This document shows positions 7,174-15,722 of a stretch of 19,452 nt of DNA, in pieces. This stretch comes from Candidatus Aegiribacteria sp. GTDB lineage: Bacteria > Fermentibacterota > Fermentibacteria > Fermentibacterales > Fermentibacteraceae. Within the stretch, counting starts at the first letter, position 1, and every line of letters begins with the position of its first letter. A model generated the notes under the pieces. It was given only the letters and a program-made list of their open reading frames with translations. It was not told the origin of the DNA and ran no database searches. Location: contig JAIOSX010000024.1 of the NCBI GenBank assembly GCA_021107345.1, positions 1 through 19,452 of the forward strand. The letters run 5' to 3'. A program made the translations under genes and the position numbers.

Positions 7174-9980
7174 CAGAACAGCCTCAGATTCAGTCTGGAG
7201 TAGAATTCAGTATCGTATTTCTCCCAATACTCGTAAACGGGAGTTCTTTCGTATCCCACACTGTATCCCATCGTCAATGACAAGGGATCCCACATCTCAA
7301 ATGTAAGTTCAGCAAGTCCGTTCAAAAGAGTGTTATCAGGATCATCAGGAGGAATATAGAAGTTCCCCCAGAGCCATAATGATGGCAAAGGTGATTCATC
7401 ATCATTGATCCATAATGACATGGAGCCATACAGAGTGATTCTGTCGGTCCTATCATTCTCAAGACCGGAAGCCCAATGGGTGTTTACCTGTCCAATACCC
7501 AGAGAGGGAGATAACCAGAGCCAGTCATTCAGCCATTCCGTATATGCAAAGGAAAGGTAAGAGCTAATCTGACATGGCCTGACAGTTCCAGGCTGCCTGT
7601 CCCATGAGCTGCTTGCACTTACAGTGAAATGCTTCGACAATACTCTTTCCAGGGACATGGTTATCTTTGTCCAGGTATAGTCACTCTCGTAATCCTTGGA
7701 AGTTTCAATAAATCTGTAATCCATTTCAAGAGATACATCGCTGCCTCTGGTGTCATACTCGAAGGAAATCTCAAGCCCGGTAGAATACTTTCTTTCCCTT
7801 ACATTCCCGTTATCAACCCTGGTATCAACGTACAGCGTTACATTGAACCGCCTTGCTTCTCTCCGGTTCCATTCAGGATCGAACCCTCTATCGGTTATGC
7901 CCCTTATCCTTGTTTCCGCGTAATCGTAACCGGGAGAAACGCTGAGAGCCTGGAAATAGTAATCCATGGCGCTGTCCGAATCGCCTTTCTGCTCATGGAC
8001 CAGGCCCATGTATGCATAAACCCACGAAAAACCGGGATTCAGCTCAAGAGATCGTTCAAGGGCAGTCATAGCATCGTCATACTGATCTGAGAACAGGAGT
8101 GCTTCTCCGAGACTGCTCCAGGCGCTGAAAGAAAGACTGTCAAGTTCAATAGCCTGTCTGTACATCTCGGCTGCTTCCTCATCTTTACCTTCGTCAAAAA
8201 GAAAGTACCCCCACTCCAGCCAGACATCAATGCTGTCCGGAGCGATAACAGAAGCGACTTCATAACTTCTTTCAACTTCATCCTTTTCACCAAGCTCAGC
8301 GTAAAGACCGGCCATCAGTAACCAGAACTCCGGATCATCGCCTACGCTTTCTTCTTCCGCCTTCACGGCTAGTTGAAAGGATATCTCAGGATTTACCTTA
8401 GAGTATGTCCAGGCCAGGTCTATCCATGCATACGGATAGTCATCCGCTATCAATACTGCGAGACTATCGGCTTCATCATCTCTGCCCGTACGTTCGTAGA
8501 TGAGAACTCTCTCGCATAATGAGGTGCTTTCAAACCCTCCTGCTTCTATGTAACTGCACCAGAGGGCAAGAGCTTCTTCAGTGTTCCCCGATTGCGCGAG
8601 AAGCGGTGCCAGCCGCTGATACCCGAAAATGTAGGCGGAATCAACAGAAATGGCTTCGGAGTAATAAACAGCGGCACTGTCAGTGCTCCCCAACTGTTCC
8701 AATACAAATCCCAGTTCCCCCAGCAGCCATGTTCCGGGACAAACGGTTTCGGTAACCGCTCTCCTGTACCAGGCGGCGGCAGCTTCCAGATCTCCATTGT
8801 TTTCGAAGAGAATTCCTCTCTGTTCCCATGCCCACAAATACTCGCTGTCAACTGCTACCCCATTCTCATAAGCCTCTCCTGCTTCCTCGAACTCCCCCAG
8901 CTGCTCAAGAACCAGACCCAGTTCTCCCCATGTCCAGGAGTATGCGGGATCGATCTCAAGGACTCTGCGGTAAACGGTTTCGGCAGCGGTATAGTTTCCC
9001 ATATCCTCGTACAGAAGACCAATGGCTATCCAGGCATCAATAAAGCTTCTGTCGGATTCAGTGCATTCACTATACCACCGAATTGCCTCTTCAATATCTC
9101 CATTGTCCTCAGCCATGAGGCCCAGCCTGTACTGGGCAAATGAATAATCAGGGTTTACCTCGATTCCGTCCAGATAGCTTCTGCGGGCTGCATCGGTATT
9201 GCCTGCATTTTCAAGACATACAGCGATCTCTCCAAGACACCAGTAATTCTCAGGGTTTCTTCTTCCAAGTTCCCTGTATGCCTTGACAGCTTCGCCGTAT
9301 CTAGCCTGGCTTTCAAGCAATAACCCAAGATCGATAAGGCTGCCTGTATCATCCGGATAAGTGTCGGCTATTTTTCTGTAGATCATCTCCGCAGCCTGGT
9401 ACTTGCCTGTAAGTTCCATTATCCAGCCCGCTTCGAACAACAGCTGTTTATTCACCGGCCACTGCCCAAGGGCCGTATTCACGCAGACCAGCGCCTTTTC
9501 GAATTCATGCTGGTATCTGTATATCTCGGATGTTTTGAGCCAGATTGAAATCCAGGAGGAATCAATGCGCATCGCACTTGTAAGTATCTCAAGGGCATCG
9601 GAATAGTTCTCCTGAACCATCAGGCAGTGAGCTTTCCCGACAAGGCCAAGAATCAGGGTTGAATCGTATTCAAGTGCCGTCTGAAAAAAACTCAGCGATT
9701 CTTCCGTACTGTCCGAACAGGACCTGCCCAGGGCCCCCCAGGCCATGGCTGAAAGTGAATCCAGTTCTACCGCTTTCCGGGCAAATTCCGTTGCTTCATC
9801 ATGATATCCAAGGACATTGGCGGAAAAAGCCAGAGCCGCCCACGCATCGGAACCTGTGGAGTCGTCTGCAATGGCAATCTCCGCCTGATTGTAAGCGTAT
9901 TCCCAATTACCTGAAGAATAACCGTCACGCCAGCCGGTCAGGTTAGAAGCCGCTAGAATGGAGAACAGAAGGTACTGCAT
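7173..9980 (-). CDS. Long TPR-repeat protein with C-terminal outer-membrane barrel-like domain
   Basis: A protein of 935 residues. After a short hydrophobic N-terminus (MQYLLFSILAAS) come about 18 TPR-like repeats to about residue 700, with the usual W-LG-Y-G-A-Y-A-P pattern (for example WIAIGLLYEDMGNYTAAETV, YRRVLEIDPAYS, AEMYRQAIELDSLS). From about residue 712 to 935 the sequence becomes beta-rich with aromatic girdles and ends in Phe. This part matches the downstream paralogue (SSSWDRQ, RPCQISSY, DWLWLSPSLGIGQVN, IPPDDPDN). TPR scaffolds followed by an outer-membrane barrel are known from PgaA, BcsC and PelB; here the barrel of about 224 residues would be smaller, perhaps 10-12 strands. 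It starts 1 nt after the uppP stop, with a GGAGG ribosome binding site inside the uppP end. A role in glycan export or envelope assembly is inferred from context only. Confidence 0.82.
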   Translation of the reverse strand: MQYLLFSILAASNLTGWRDGYSSGNWEYAYNQAEIAIADDSTGSDAWAALAFSANVLGYHDEATEFARKAVELDSLSAMAWGALGRSCSDSTEESLSFFQTALEYDSTLILGLVGKAHCLMVQENYSDALEILTSAMRIDSSWISIWLKTSEIYRYQHEFEKALVCVNTALGQWPVNKQLLFEAGWIMELTGKYQAAEMIYRKIADTYPDDTGSLIDLGLLLESQARYGEAVKAYRELGRRNPENYWCLGEIAVCLENAGNTDAARRSYLDGIEVNPDYSFAQYRLGLMAEDNGDIEEAIRWYSECTESDRSFIDAWIAIGLLYEDMGNYTAAETVYRRVLEIDPAYSWTWGELGLVLEQLGEFEEAGEAYENGVAVDSEYLWAWEQRGILFENNGDLEAAAAWYRRAVTETVCPGTWLLGELGFVLEQLGSTDSAAVYYSEAISVDSAYIFGYQRLAPLLAQSGNTEEALALWCSYIEAGGFESTSLCERVLIYERTGRDDEADSLAVLIADDYPYAWIDLAWTYSKVNPEISFQLAVKAEEESVGDDPEFWLLMAGLYAELGEKDEVERSYEVASVIAPDSIDVWLEWGYFLFDEGKDEEAAEMYRQAIELDSLSFSAWSSLGEALLFSDQYDDAMTALERSLELNPGFSWVYAYMGLVHEQKGDSDSAMDYYFQALSVSPGYDYAETRIRGITDRGFDPEWNRREARRFNVTLYVDTRVDNGNVRERKYSTGLEISFEYDTRGSDVSLEMDYRFIETSKDYESDYTWTKITMSLERVLSKHFTVSASSSWDRQPGTVRPCQISSYLSFAYTEWLNDWLWLSPSLGIGQVNTHWASGLENDRTDRITLYGSMSLWINDDESPLPSLWLWGNFYIPPDDPDNTLLNGLAELTFEMWDPLSLTMGYSVGYERTPVYEYWEKYDTEFYSRLNLRLF

Positions 9981-9981
9981 C

Positions 9982-10761
9982 TCAGCCTCCCGACAGAGAA
10001 ACGATCAGACCGGACATCCCAAGCAGCCAGCAGTACCATGCGAAAACCGAGAATCTCCCTGCTCTCAGGAATTTAAGCAGGATTCTGAGAGCCAGGTAAC
10101 CGGTAATCGCGGAGATCATAAATCCCGTAATCATCAGAGAAAAATCGATACCGCTGGATCCGGCATCTCCCAGCTTAAGCACGGCAGCACCGGCGATGGC
10201 AGGAATTGAGAGCATGAAAGAGAATCGGGCAGCCTTCTCCCGTCTTATCCCCGCGAAAAGACCTGTGGAAATTGTAAATCCTGACCGCGAGATGCCCGGA
10301 AGCAGAGCCATTGCCTGGGAGATTCCTACAATGAAGCTTCCGGTGATAGTGGGGTTATCCCTGTTTCCTCTTTTCATAAACCTTGTACTGAAGAGAACGC
10401 AGCCGGTTACCAGCAGCATTACCGAGACTAAAACCGGGCTGTTAAAGGCTCTCTCGATAGAATCCGCAAGGAGAAATCCTGCCAGGGCGGCGGGGATGGA
10501 ACCGATGATAAGCAGACCTGCTAGAATCAGCGATTCTCTCTTTTTTCTGAATACACCTGCAACAAGCTCCGACAGATCCCTCATGTATACGGCAAGTACG
10601 GCCATGAGTGTACCCAGATGAACCACAATCTCAAAGGTCATATCCCCTTCCGGGACTTTCATTATCATCCCGGCCAGGGCTAGATGGCCGGAACTTGAAA
10701 CCGGCAGGAATTCGGTAAGCCCCTGGATAACGGCCAGTATGATGACGGATAGAAGCGTCAT
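9982..10761 (-). CDS. uppP: Undecaprenyl-diphosphatase UppP (BacA family)
   Basis: A protein of 259 residues, close to the usual 260-280, with about eight hydrophobic segments. It removes a phosphate from undecaprenyl diphosphate to renew the lipid carrier used for peptidoglycan and surface glycans. Both signature motifs are intact: QGLTEFLPVSSSGHL at residues 13-27, with the Glu at 17, and LLPGISRSG ending at residue 161, with the Arg at 159. The ATG overlaps the stop of the aspartokinase reading frame by 4 nt (ATGA), and the stop is 1 nt before the first TPR-barrel gene. Its place in a glycan operon fits a need for more carrier recycling. Expression of the gene is probably coupled to the interrupted gene before it. 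Confidence 0.95.
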   Translation of the reverse strand: MTLLSVIILAVIQGLTEFLPVSSSGHLALAGMIMKVPEGDMTFEIVVHLGTLMAVLAVYMRDLSELVAGVFRKKRESLILAGLLIIGSIPAALAGFLLADSIERAFNSPVLVSVMLLVTGCVLFSTRFMKRGNRDNPTITGSFIVGISQAMALLPGISRSGFTISTGLFAGIRREKAARFSFMLSIPAIAGAAVLKLGDAGSSGIDFSLMITGFMISAITGYLALRILLKFLRAGRFSVFAWYCWLLGMSGLIVSLSGG

Positions 10762-11948
10762 TGTTCAAGGAACTCCCTGTGAAGAGCCCTCAGGGCTTTA
10801 TCCCTCTGCTTCAGAAGAACCAGCGCTGAAATGGTGGCGTGTGAATCGACAGTCTGAAGCATATCGATACCCGCTTTATCAAGGGCAGAGGAAAACCTCG
10901 CCATAACACCTTTTATCCCGTGCATACCGGCTCCCACGATTGAAACCTTTGCGCAGGGAGATATTGTCTCGAAAACTATTCCTTTATTGCACAGGACTTC
11001 CGAAACCCTCTTTTCGTCCTCCAGTGGAACGGTGAACATTGCTGCCGCATCAAAAACGCTGAACATATCCATGGAAACGCCTGCATCCGCGACAAGGCCG
11101 AAAGCGCGTGAATAGAATTCATGCATTGAATTGCAATTGTCTGTCATGAGTCTGAACTGAGCCGCATCTGAGCCCGATGCCACACCGGTTATGTACTTTC
11201 CGCGTTTGATGACAAAAGGTTCAATCATGGTGACCGGCTTACTGGTACTATGAGATTTTACACTGATCCTGATGCCTGCATCACCTGCTATTTCCGAAGC
11301 CCTGGGGTGCACAACCTCAGCTCCAAGCCATGCCAGCTGTCTTATGTCCTCAGCACTTATCCTGTCTATTTTAACGGATCCTGGAACCTTTTCAGGATCT
11401 GCAGTGTAAACCGAATCTATCTTCTTGAAGAGTATCAACTCATCTGCCTTTAGATCCGCGGCGATTTCTGTCGCTGAAATATCGCTGCCCCGCCGTCTGA
11501 GCGTTGATACGGTTCCATTGCTGCTCATTCCCTGTAAGCCGGCCGCAACTGCACAGTCATTCTTTTTTAGTAACGCTTTCAGGTTTTACTTTTCGTCCGA
11601 TTCCAGTTCGGCTCCGCAATACTGATCATCGGTACGCAGCCCGGCATTCCAGCCGGTAATTGCCTTTGCTGAGATTCCTCCCTGTCTGAGCATGTCTGCG
11701 AAAACAGCTGCGGATATTATTTCTCCGCAGGCCATAAGGCAGGATTTTTCAAGGGGAATCGGGGATGATACAAGTTCCAGCAGGGAATCCGTTGAATAGG
11801 GATCCCCTATTCTGCCCATTGCGGAAACAACAATAACAGCCCTGCGACACGATTCAAGTTCCCTTATGCAGAGATCTACCGATTTCCGTCTGTCCTCTTC
11901 GGTTGCCAGGCATGTTCCGCCGAACTTCATGACACAAAGATCATTCAC
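10758..11948 (-). pseudogene. dapG: DapG-like aspartate kinase interrupted by an in-frame TAA
   Basis: Aspartate kinase phosphorylates aspartate at the start of the lysine/DAP, threonine and methionine pathway. The N-terminal part (ATG 11948, 120 codons) has VMKFGGT, VVSAMGRIGDPYSTDSLL and a CGEIIS element. The C-terminal part has GSDISATEIAADL, IDSVYTADP, LGAEVVHPRA and two ACT-type regulatory halves ending in VDSHATISALVLL. The GDPYSTDSLL stretch and ending are as in the B. subtilis DapG class. Both parts are in the same frame, joined by 19 codons after one TAA (11588-11586), so one base change breaks a full-length gene of about 396 codons. The TLGRGGSD motif reads TLRRRGSD, and KFGGTS reads KFGGTC. 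It overlaps its neighbours at both ends and has an AAGGAG ribosome binding site. Alternatives are a sequencing error, a split active enzyme restarting at ATG 11528, or readthrough. Confidence 0.85.
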
Positions 11949-13029
11949 TGGATCGCTCCTTAGCTGCAGTCATGACGAGTTCCATGAATTCCTTCCCGGT
12001 ATCATTCCAGTCGTTCATACTTTCGGCGAACATACGGCTTTCCCTACCCATCTGCAGCCTGAGGTTCCTGTTCCTTATCAGGCTGTTCAACGCATCCGCA
12101 AGTTCCTCGGCATTTCCCTGGGATGTAAGGAGACCGTTTTTCTCGTGATGAACCAGTTCCGGTATGGCGGCGATATCTGAAGCGATTACCGGCAATCCAT
12201 ACCACATCCCCTCGAGAATGGACATGCCGAAGGCTTCCCAGCTGGAGGGATGAACAAGTATATCAGCCCTCATGTACGCATTGACAAGCTCTTCCGGCGC
12301 AAGCTCTCCTGAAACCTGGATGAAATCTGACAGGTTTTCTTCCCTTATCATAGCCAGTATACCGGCAGCGTACTCTTCATCCGATTCAGTGCTTCCAGCG
12401 CATTCGACCTCGAAACTTCCCCGTTCAAGATAAGTACAGGCCTTTACCAGCAGATGCTGAGCCTTTCTTGGAGAGATACTGCCCACGCACAGCAGCCTCA
12501 CGGGGCCATTGCGACCGGAACGATCCGGCTGAGACTCGGGGTTTTTCTCAAAACCGGGGTTTATCAGCCTGATACGATCCGAAGAAATTCCCATGCCTTC
12601 TATTGCCTCCCCCGTATTTCTGCTGTTAACCCAGACCCGGCACGCCATTCCAAGCAGCCATCTCACATACATTCTATACATGAATGCCTTGAGTTTATTC
12701 CGGAGGTCCTTCCATTCGAGATGATGCATAAGATAAACCACCGGGATACCCATGAATGTACTCATCAGACGGAGCAGAGGTACGTACTGATAGCTTTTAC
12801 TTACAATTACCAGATCAGGTTTCCTGTTCCGGATCTCTCTGCAGATGTATCTGGATGCACTTACCCATTTCAAGGGAAGACCTTTGGGAGCAGTTGTGAA
12901 GTGAATTATTTCCACTTCAATACCGTGAGACCTGAGGTATTCCACCATTCTGAAGTTGAAACCGTAACCTCCCGAATGGAAATCCTTTTTACCGAGCATT
13001 ACAAAGACAATTCTTCTGGGAATGATCAT
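11941..13029 (-). CDS. Glycosyltransferase family 4 (GT-B fold)
   Basis: A protein of 362 residues with both GT-B halves. The N-terminal half opens with IVFVMLGKKDFHSGGYGFNF, a glycine-rich loop as expected for acceptor-side domains. The C-terminal half has LCVGSISPRKAQHLL (basic residues 188-189 that contact donor phosphate in the family), HPSSWEAFGMSILEGM with the EX7E motif (E265, E273), and AAIPELVHHEKNGLL. It would add a sugar to a lipid-linked glycan at the inner face of the membrane. The ATG follows AAAGGA at a very short distance, so the start is not certain. Its last codons overlap the aspartokinase start by 8 nt. The GT2 gene lies 79 nt upstream and may be the first gene of the operon. 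Donor and acceptor are unknown. Confidence 0.9.
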   Translation of the reverse strand: MIIPRRIVFVMLGKKDFHSGGYGFNFRMVEYLRSHGIEVEIIHFTTAPKGLPLKWVSASRYICREIRNRKPDLVIVSKSYQYVPLLRLMSTFMGIPVVYLMHHLEWKDLRNKLKAFMYRMYVRWLLGMACRVWVNSRNTGEAIEGMGISSDRIRLINPGFEKNPESQPDRSGRNGPVRLLCVGSISPRKAQHLLVKACTYLERGSFEVECAGSTESDEEYAAGILAMIREENLSDFIQVSGELAPEELVNAYMRADILVHPSSWEAFGMSILEGMWYGLPVIASDIAAIPELVHHEKNGLLTSQGNAEELADALNSLIRNRNLRLQMGRESRMFAESMNDWNDTGKEFMELVMTAAKERSSE

Positions 13030-13108
13030 GTCCTTTCAGTTACGGCAAATTCTGAATAATTTCCGGGTGTCAAGTATATAGAAGGGAAGTGCAGACTGTT
13101 ATGATTCA

Positions 13109-14047
13109 TCAGACGATCTTTCTTCTGAAATGCTCTTTGAGTGCTCTGGCAGACAGAATCGGATGCTTAAGTGTTTCAAGAATCAGTATACGCAATTGCC
13201 GAAGGTCTATTCTATTCCCCGACCGTCTGTCAATAACATTGCAGCGTATAAAATACAGATATTGAAGAAAAATAGCTGTTATCCTGACAATCTGTATTCT
13301 GTTTTCTATTGACCATTCAAAGAGAGTTTTCCACATGAGGCTGCTTGTGTAATTTCGGTCATAATTGGATATAGACCTGTTTCCGCTGTGAACCCTCCTC
13401 ATGGCAACCGGTGCGTCAAGTCGACCTGGATGCAAACTTCCAAACTGAGCCATCTGGATAGTCATTGCTGTATCCTGGTGCAATATGAGATTCTCGAAGA
13501 AATAGCCGCACTTTTTGAATATGCTTCTCTTTACTGTAAGTCCGTCAAGGGAGAATGTCCCATTCCCCCCTTCCAGAAGCAAATCGCAAAGCTTATCCGG
13601 ACAAACGCATTCAGACAATGTTGTAATATCGCTATTCTCATAGGAAATCCATCTATTTTCGGCTTCTTCATCCTCAAAGCAGACCCCTATGGCTTCATAT
13701 ACTCCATCAATATTCTCATATTCGCTGAACAACTCTGCGGCAACCTTGAATCGATCAGCAAGATAGAAGTCATCTGCATCAAGAAATGCAAGATATTCCA
13801 TGGTTACATTTCTCACTCCCAGATTCCTGGTTGCTCCAGCCCCGTGATTTTCCAGATCAGGATGGCGGACCAGTGATACACGCTGATACTCCTTTTCCAG
13901 GGATCTGCATACATCAAGGCTGTCATCGGCTGAATTATCCTCAGCCAGTATTACTTCAGCCGTTTCGGCCTGATCGAGAGCGGACATTACAGCAATTTTC
14001 AAAAACTGCTCTGCGTTATAAACCGGTATGATCACGCTTACTTTCAT
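13109..14047 (-). CDS. Glycosyltransferase family 2 (GT-A fold)
   Basis: A protein of 312 residues from the chosen start. It begins MKVSVIIPVYNAEQFL, the standard GT2 opening, followed by ILAEDNSADDSLDVC and GAGATRNLGV, which shape the nucleotide-sugar pocket. The metal-binding DxD is LDADD at residues 89-93. A HQDTAMTIQMA segment fits the catalytic-base region. I chose ATG 14047 over 14059 (which adds MEVD) because GGAAG stands 5 nt before it and the family starts there. No membrane helix is obvious, so it is a soluble or peripheral transferase rather than a processive synthase. It is first in the minus-strand series and transcribed from the divergent region to its right. Confidence 0.9.
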   Translation of the reverse strand: MKVSVIIPVYNAEQFLKIAVMSALDQAETAEVILAEDNSADDSLDVCRSLEKEYQRVSLVRHPDLENHGAGATRNLGVRNVTMEYLAFLDADDFYLADRFKVAAELFSEYENIDGVYEAIGVCFEDEEAENRWISYENSDITTLSECVCPDKLCDLLLEGGNGTFSLDGLTVKRSIFKKCGYFFENLILHQDTAMTIQMAQFGSLHPGRLDAPVAMRRVHSGNRSISNYDRNYTSSLMWKTLFEWSIENRIQIVRITAIFLQYLYFIRCNVIDRRSGNRIDLRQLRILILETLKHPILSARALKEHFRRKIV

Positions 14048-14059
14048 ATCTACTTCCAT

Positions 14060-14362
14060 GCATTTTCATTAGTAGTGAGTAATCGGAAACTGTCAGGCAT
14101 TATGGCTGACCTCGTACAGAATGCCATATATGGTTCTGCAGGTTCAGACTATTGAATCTAACATGACACTGAAACATATAGTGAGTCTCCTGCACGCCGC
14201 TGGATAATGATATGCGATTTATTATATTCTTAGTGACTGGAAGTCAAGCATATATTTGCTGTTTAATTACATACATATATGTTCGTTTGAAAACAGAAGT
14301 TTATCAGGGAAGTTCTTTATGAGATGTTGTTTCGCTGTACAAGCAGGAGAAAGATCAGGAAA
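14060..14362. promoter_or_regulatory. Divergent AT-rich intergenic region with dyads
   Basis: No gene is supported in these 303 nt, which separate two divergent glycosyltransferase genes. A dyad at 14117-14138 pairs CAGAA..CCATA with TATGG..TTCTG, with two unpaired bases (TG) on one side; its core CCATATATGG is a perfect palindrome. A second perfect palindrome, ACATATATGT, is at 14273-14282. For the plus strand, TTGCTG (14256-14261) and TATGTT (14278-14283), 16 nt apart, form a weak promoter. I found no good promoter for the minus strand. AGGAGA at 14345-14350 is a likely ribosome binding site for the plus-strand gene. Confidence 0.35.
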
Positions 14363-15670
14363 ATGCGCAAGGTAGTTCTTCTGACTTACACATTCCCCCC
14401 TCAGACGAGCGGCGCTACACCTGTCATAATGAACATGGTCAAGTATCTGCCTTCCTGCGGGTGGGAAGTACTCCCTCTTACCGCCAGCAACCAGAGCGGC
14501 ATAATGCCGATGGATCACTCTTTGTGTGACAGACTCCCTGAGAATATCAAGGTCACAAAGGTGTTTCATCCTGACCCCATGCAGGTTCTTTCACATCTGA
14601 GGAGAGGAAAAGAGTCAGCACAACCGGCCGAGTACGCCGGGACTCCGGAAGGAGGAGGATTCCTGCGTCATGCGATTCATAATTACCTTCTCGTGCCGGA
14701 CAGGGTTATTACCTGGCTACCCCTTCTTCTTCCTGCAGGAACAGGATTGATTGAGCGTGAGCAGGCTGATCTTATCATCTCGCATGGTCCGCATCATTCG
14801 ACACATATCCTTGCACGGGTACTCAGCCGGATTACGGACATTCCTCATGTGGCCTATTTCGGTGATCTCTGGATATATGATTCCAATACTTCCTGGAACA
14901 GCAGACTCAATCTCCGCATGGAAAAAGCATTGGAGAAACTTATAGTAGAGCATGCAGATGGAATTCTTGCATCCACTCCTGAATCGGTGAACTATTTCCG
15001 AAAAGAATATGGTGATAACTGTCCCGCCGCCGAGACGCTTGACAATGGATATGATCCGGAAACTGCAATTCCCGAATACAGCGATAATTCAACCAGGAAT
15101 TATATGCTCCTGACTTTCACCGGAAATTTCTGGGGGGAGCATAGTCCAAAATACATTTTTGCGGGGATAAGAGAAGTTCTTGAAAAATGGCCGGATGCTC
15201 CTTTGAAGCTTCAGCTTATTGGAAACCTTGCACCCAGATTCAGACACCTTGCCGAAGAATATGGAATCAGCAGCAATCTCATAATAACAGGTGTTGTGCC
15301 ATTCTCGGAAGTACTGAAGTATCAGATGGAAGCGGATGTATTACTGGCATGTCTCTCGCCGCTTCCGGGAAGCGAAGTCAAAAACTCGTCAAAAACCGCG
15401 GAATACCTCCGATCCGGAAAGCCGATTCTTGCAATAGCACCTGAAGGTTCCATGACCGGGTACGTAAAAAGATTCCATGCAGGCTATACGTCGGAACCGG
15501 AGACGATGAGTATCGCCAGAGTCATCCGGGAAATTCTTTCGGACTGGCAGAATAACGCATTGAAACATACTGCGGATTTCGATGGTATTGCGGATATCTT
15601 CGACGGAAGAATAGTAATGCGTCGTGTAGGAAGTTTCCTTGATTCAATCATGAAGCAAAGGAAGGATTGA
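14363..15670 (+). CDS. Glycosyltransferase, GT4-like (WbuB-type) GT-B enzyme
   Basis: A protein of 435 residues. The opening MRKVVLLTYTFPPQTSGATP and the following helix match the subfamily of GT-B transferases whose N-terminus binds the acceptor (Glycos_transf_4 type). DLIISHGPHHSTHILA and VAYFGDLWIYD are typical inner motifs. The C-terminal domain starts TFTGNFWGEHSPKYI and has the subfamily ending KTAEYLRSGKPILAIAPEGS in place of a classical EX7E. I chose ATG 14363, with AGGAGA and AGGA upstream; an ATG at 14324 would add 13 basic residues with no family support. It probably builds the same surface glycan as its neighbours but is on its own transcript. The next gene, a TetR regulator, begins 52 nt after it. 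Confidence 0.85.
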   Translation: MRKVVLLTYTFPPQTSGATPVIMNMVKYLPSCGWEVLPLTASNQSGIMPMDHSLCDRLPENIKVTKVFHPDPMQVLSHLRRGKESAQPAEYAGTPEGGGFLRHAIHNYLLVPDRVITWLPLLLPAGTGLIEREQADLIISHGPHHSTHILARVLSRITDIPHVAYFGDLWIYDSNTSWNSRLNLRMEKALEKLIVEHADGILASTPESVNYFRKEYGDNCPAAETLDNGYDPETAIPEYSDNSTRNYMLLTFTGNFWGEHSPKYIFAGIREVLEKWPDAPLKLQLIGNLAPRFRHLAEEYGISSNLIITGVVPFSEVLKYQMEADVLLACLSPLPGSEVKNSSKTAEYLRSGKPILAIAPEGSMTGYVKRFHAGYTSEPETMSIARVIREILSDWQNNALKHTADFDGIADIFDGRIVMRRVGSFLDSIMKQRKD

Positions 15671-15677
15671 CAATTTC

Positions 15678-15710
15678 TGAATATGTTGCATTATTGAATG
15701 TATTCATATT
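15678..15710 (+). promoter_or_regulatory. Possible TetR operator upstream of tetR-family gene
   Basis: TGAAT-GT-ATTCA (15695-15706) is an inverted repeat of 5-bp arms, overlapped by a wider one, AATATG (15680-15685) with CATATT (15705-15710). TGAAT also recurs directly at 15678 and 15695. TetR regulators often bind such sites in front of their own gene, which supports autorepression. It lies 17 nt before the start codon. A GGAGG ribosome binding site follows at 15712-15716. Confidence 0.4.
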
Positions 15711-15722
15711 TGGAGGTTATTC

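Noticed and set aside
8592..9143. 183-codon plus-strand open frame
   Set aside because: Lies wholly opposite the TPR gene; proline- and serine-rich content follows from the complement of the repeats, and no family is visible.
10758..11948. Stop-codon recoding (selenocysteine or pyrrolysine) in the aspartokinase
   Set aside because: Those use TGA and TAG; the codon is TAA, and no recoding structure is visible.
12454..13059. 201-codon plus-strand open frame
   Set aside because: Opposite the clear GT4 gene, with no domain or ribosome binding site support.
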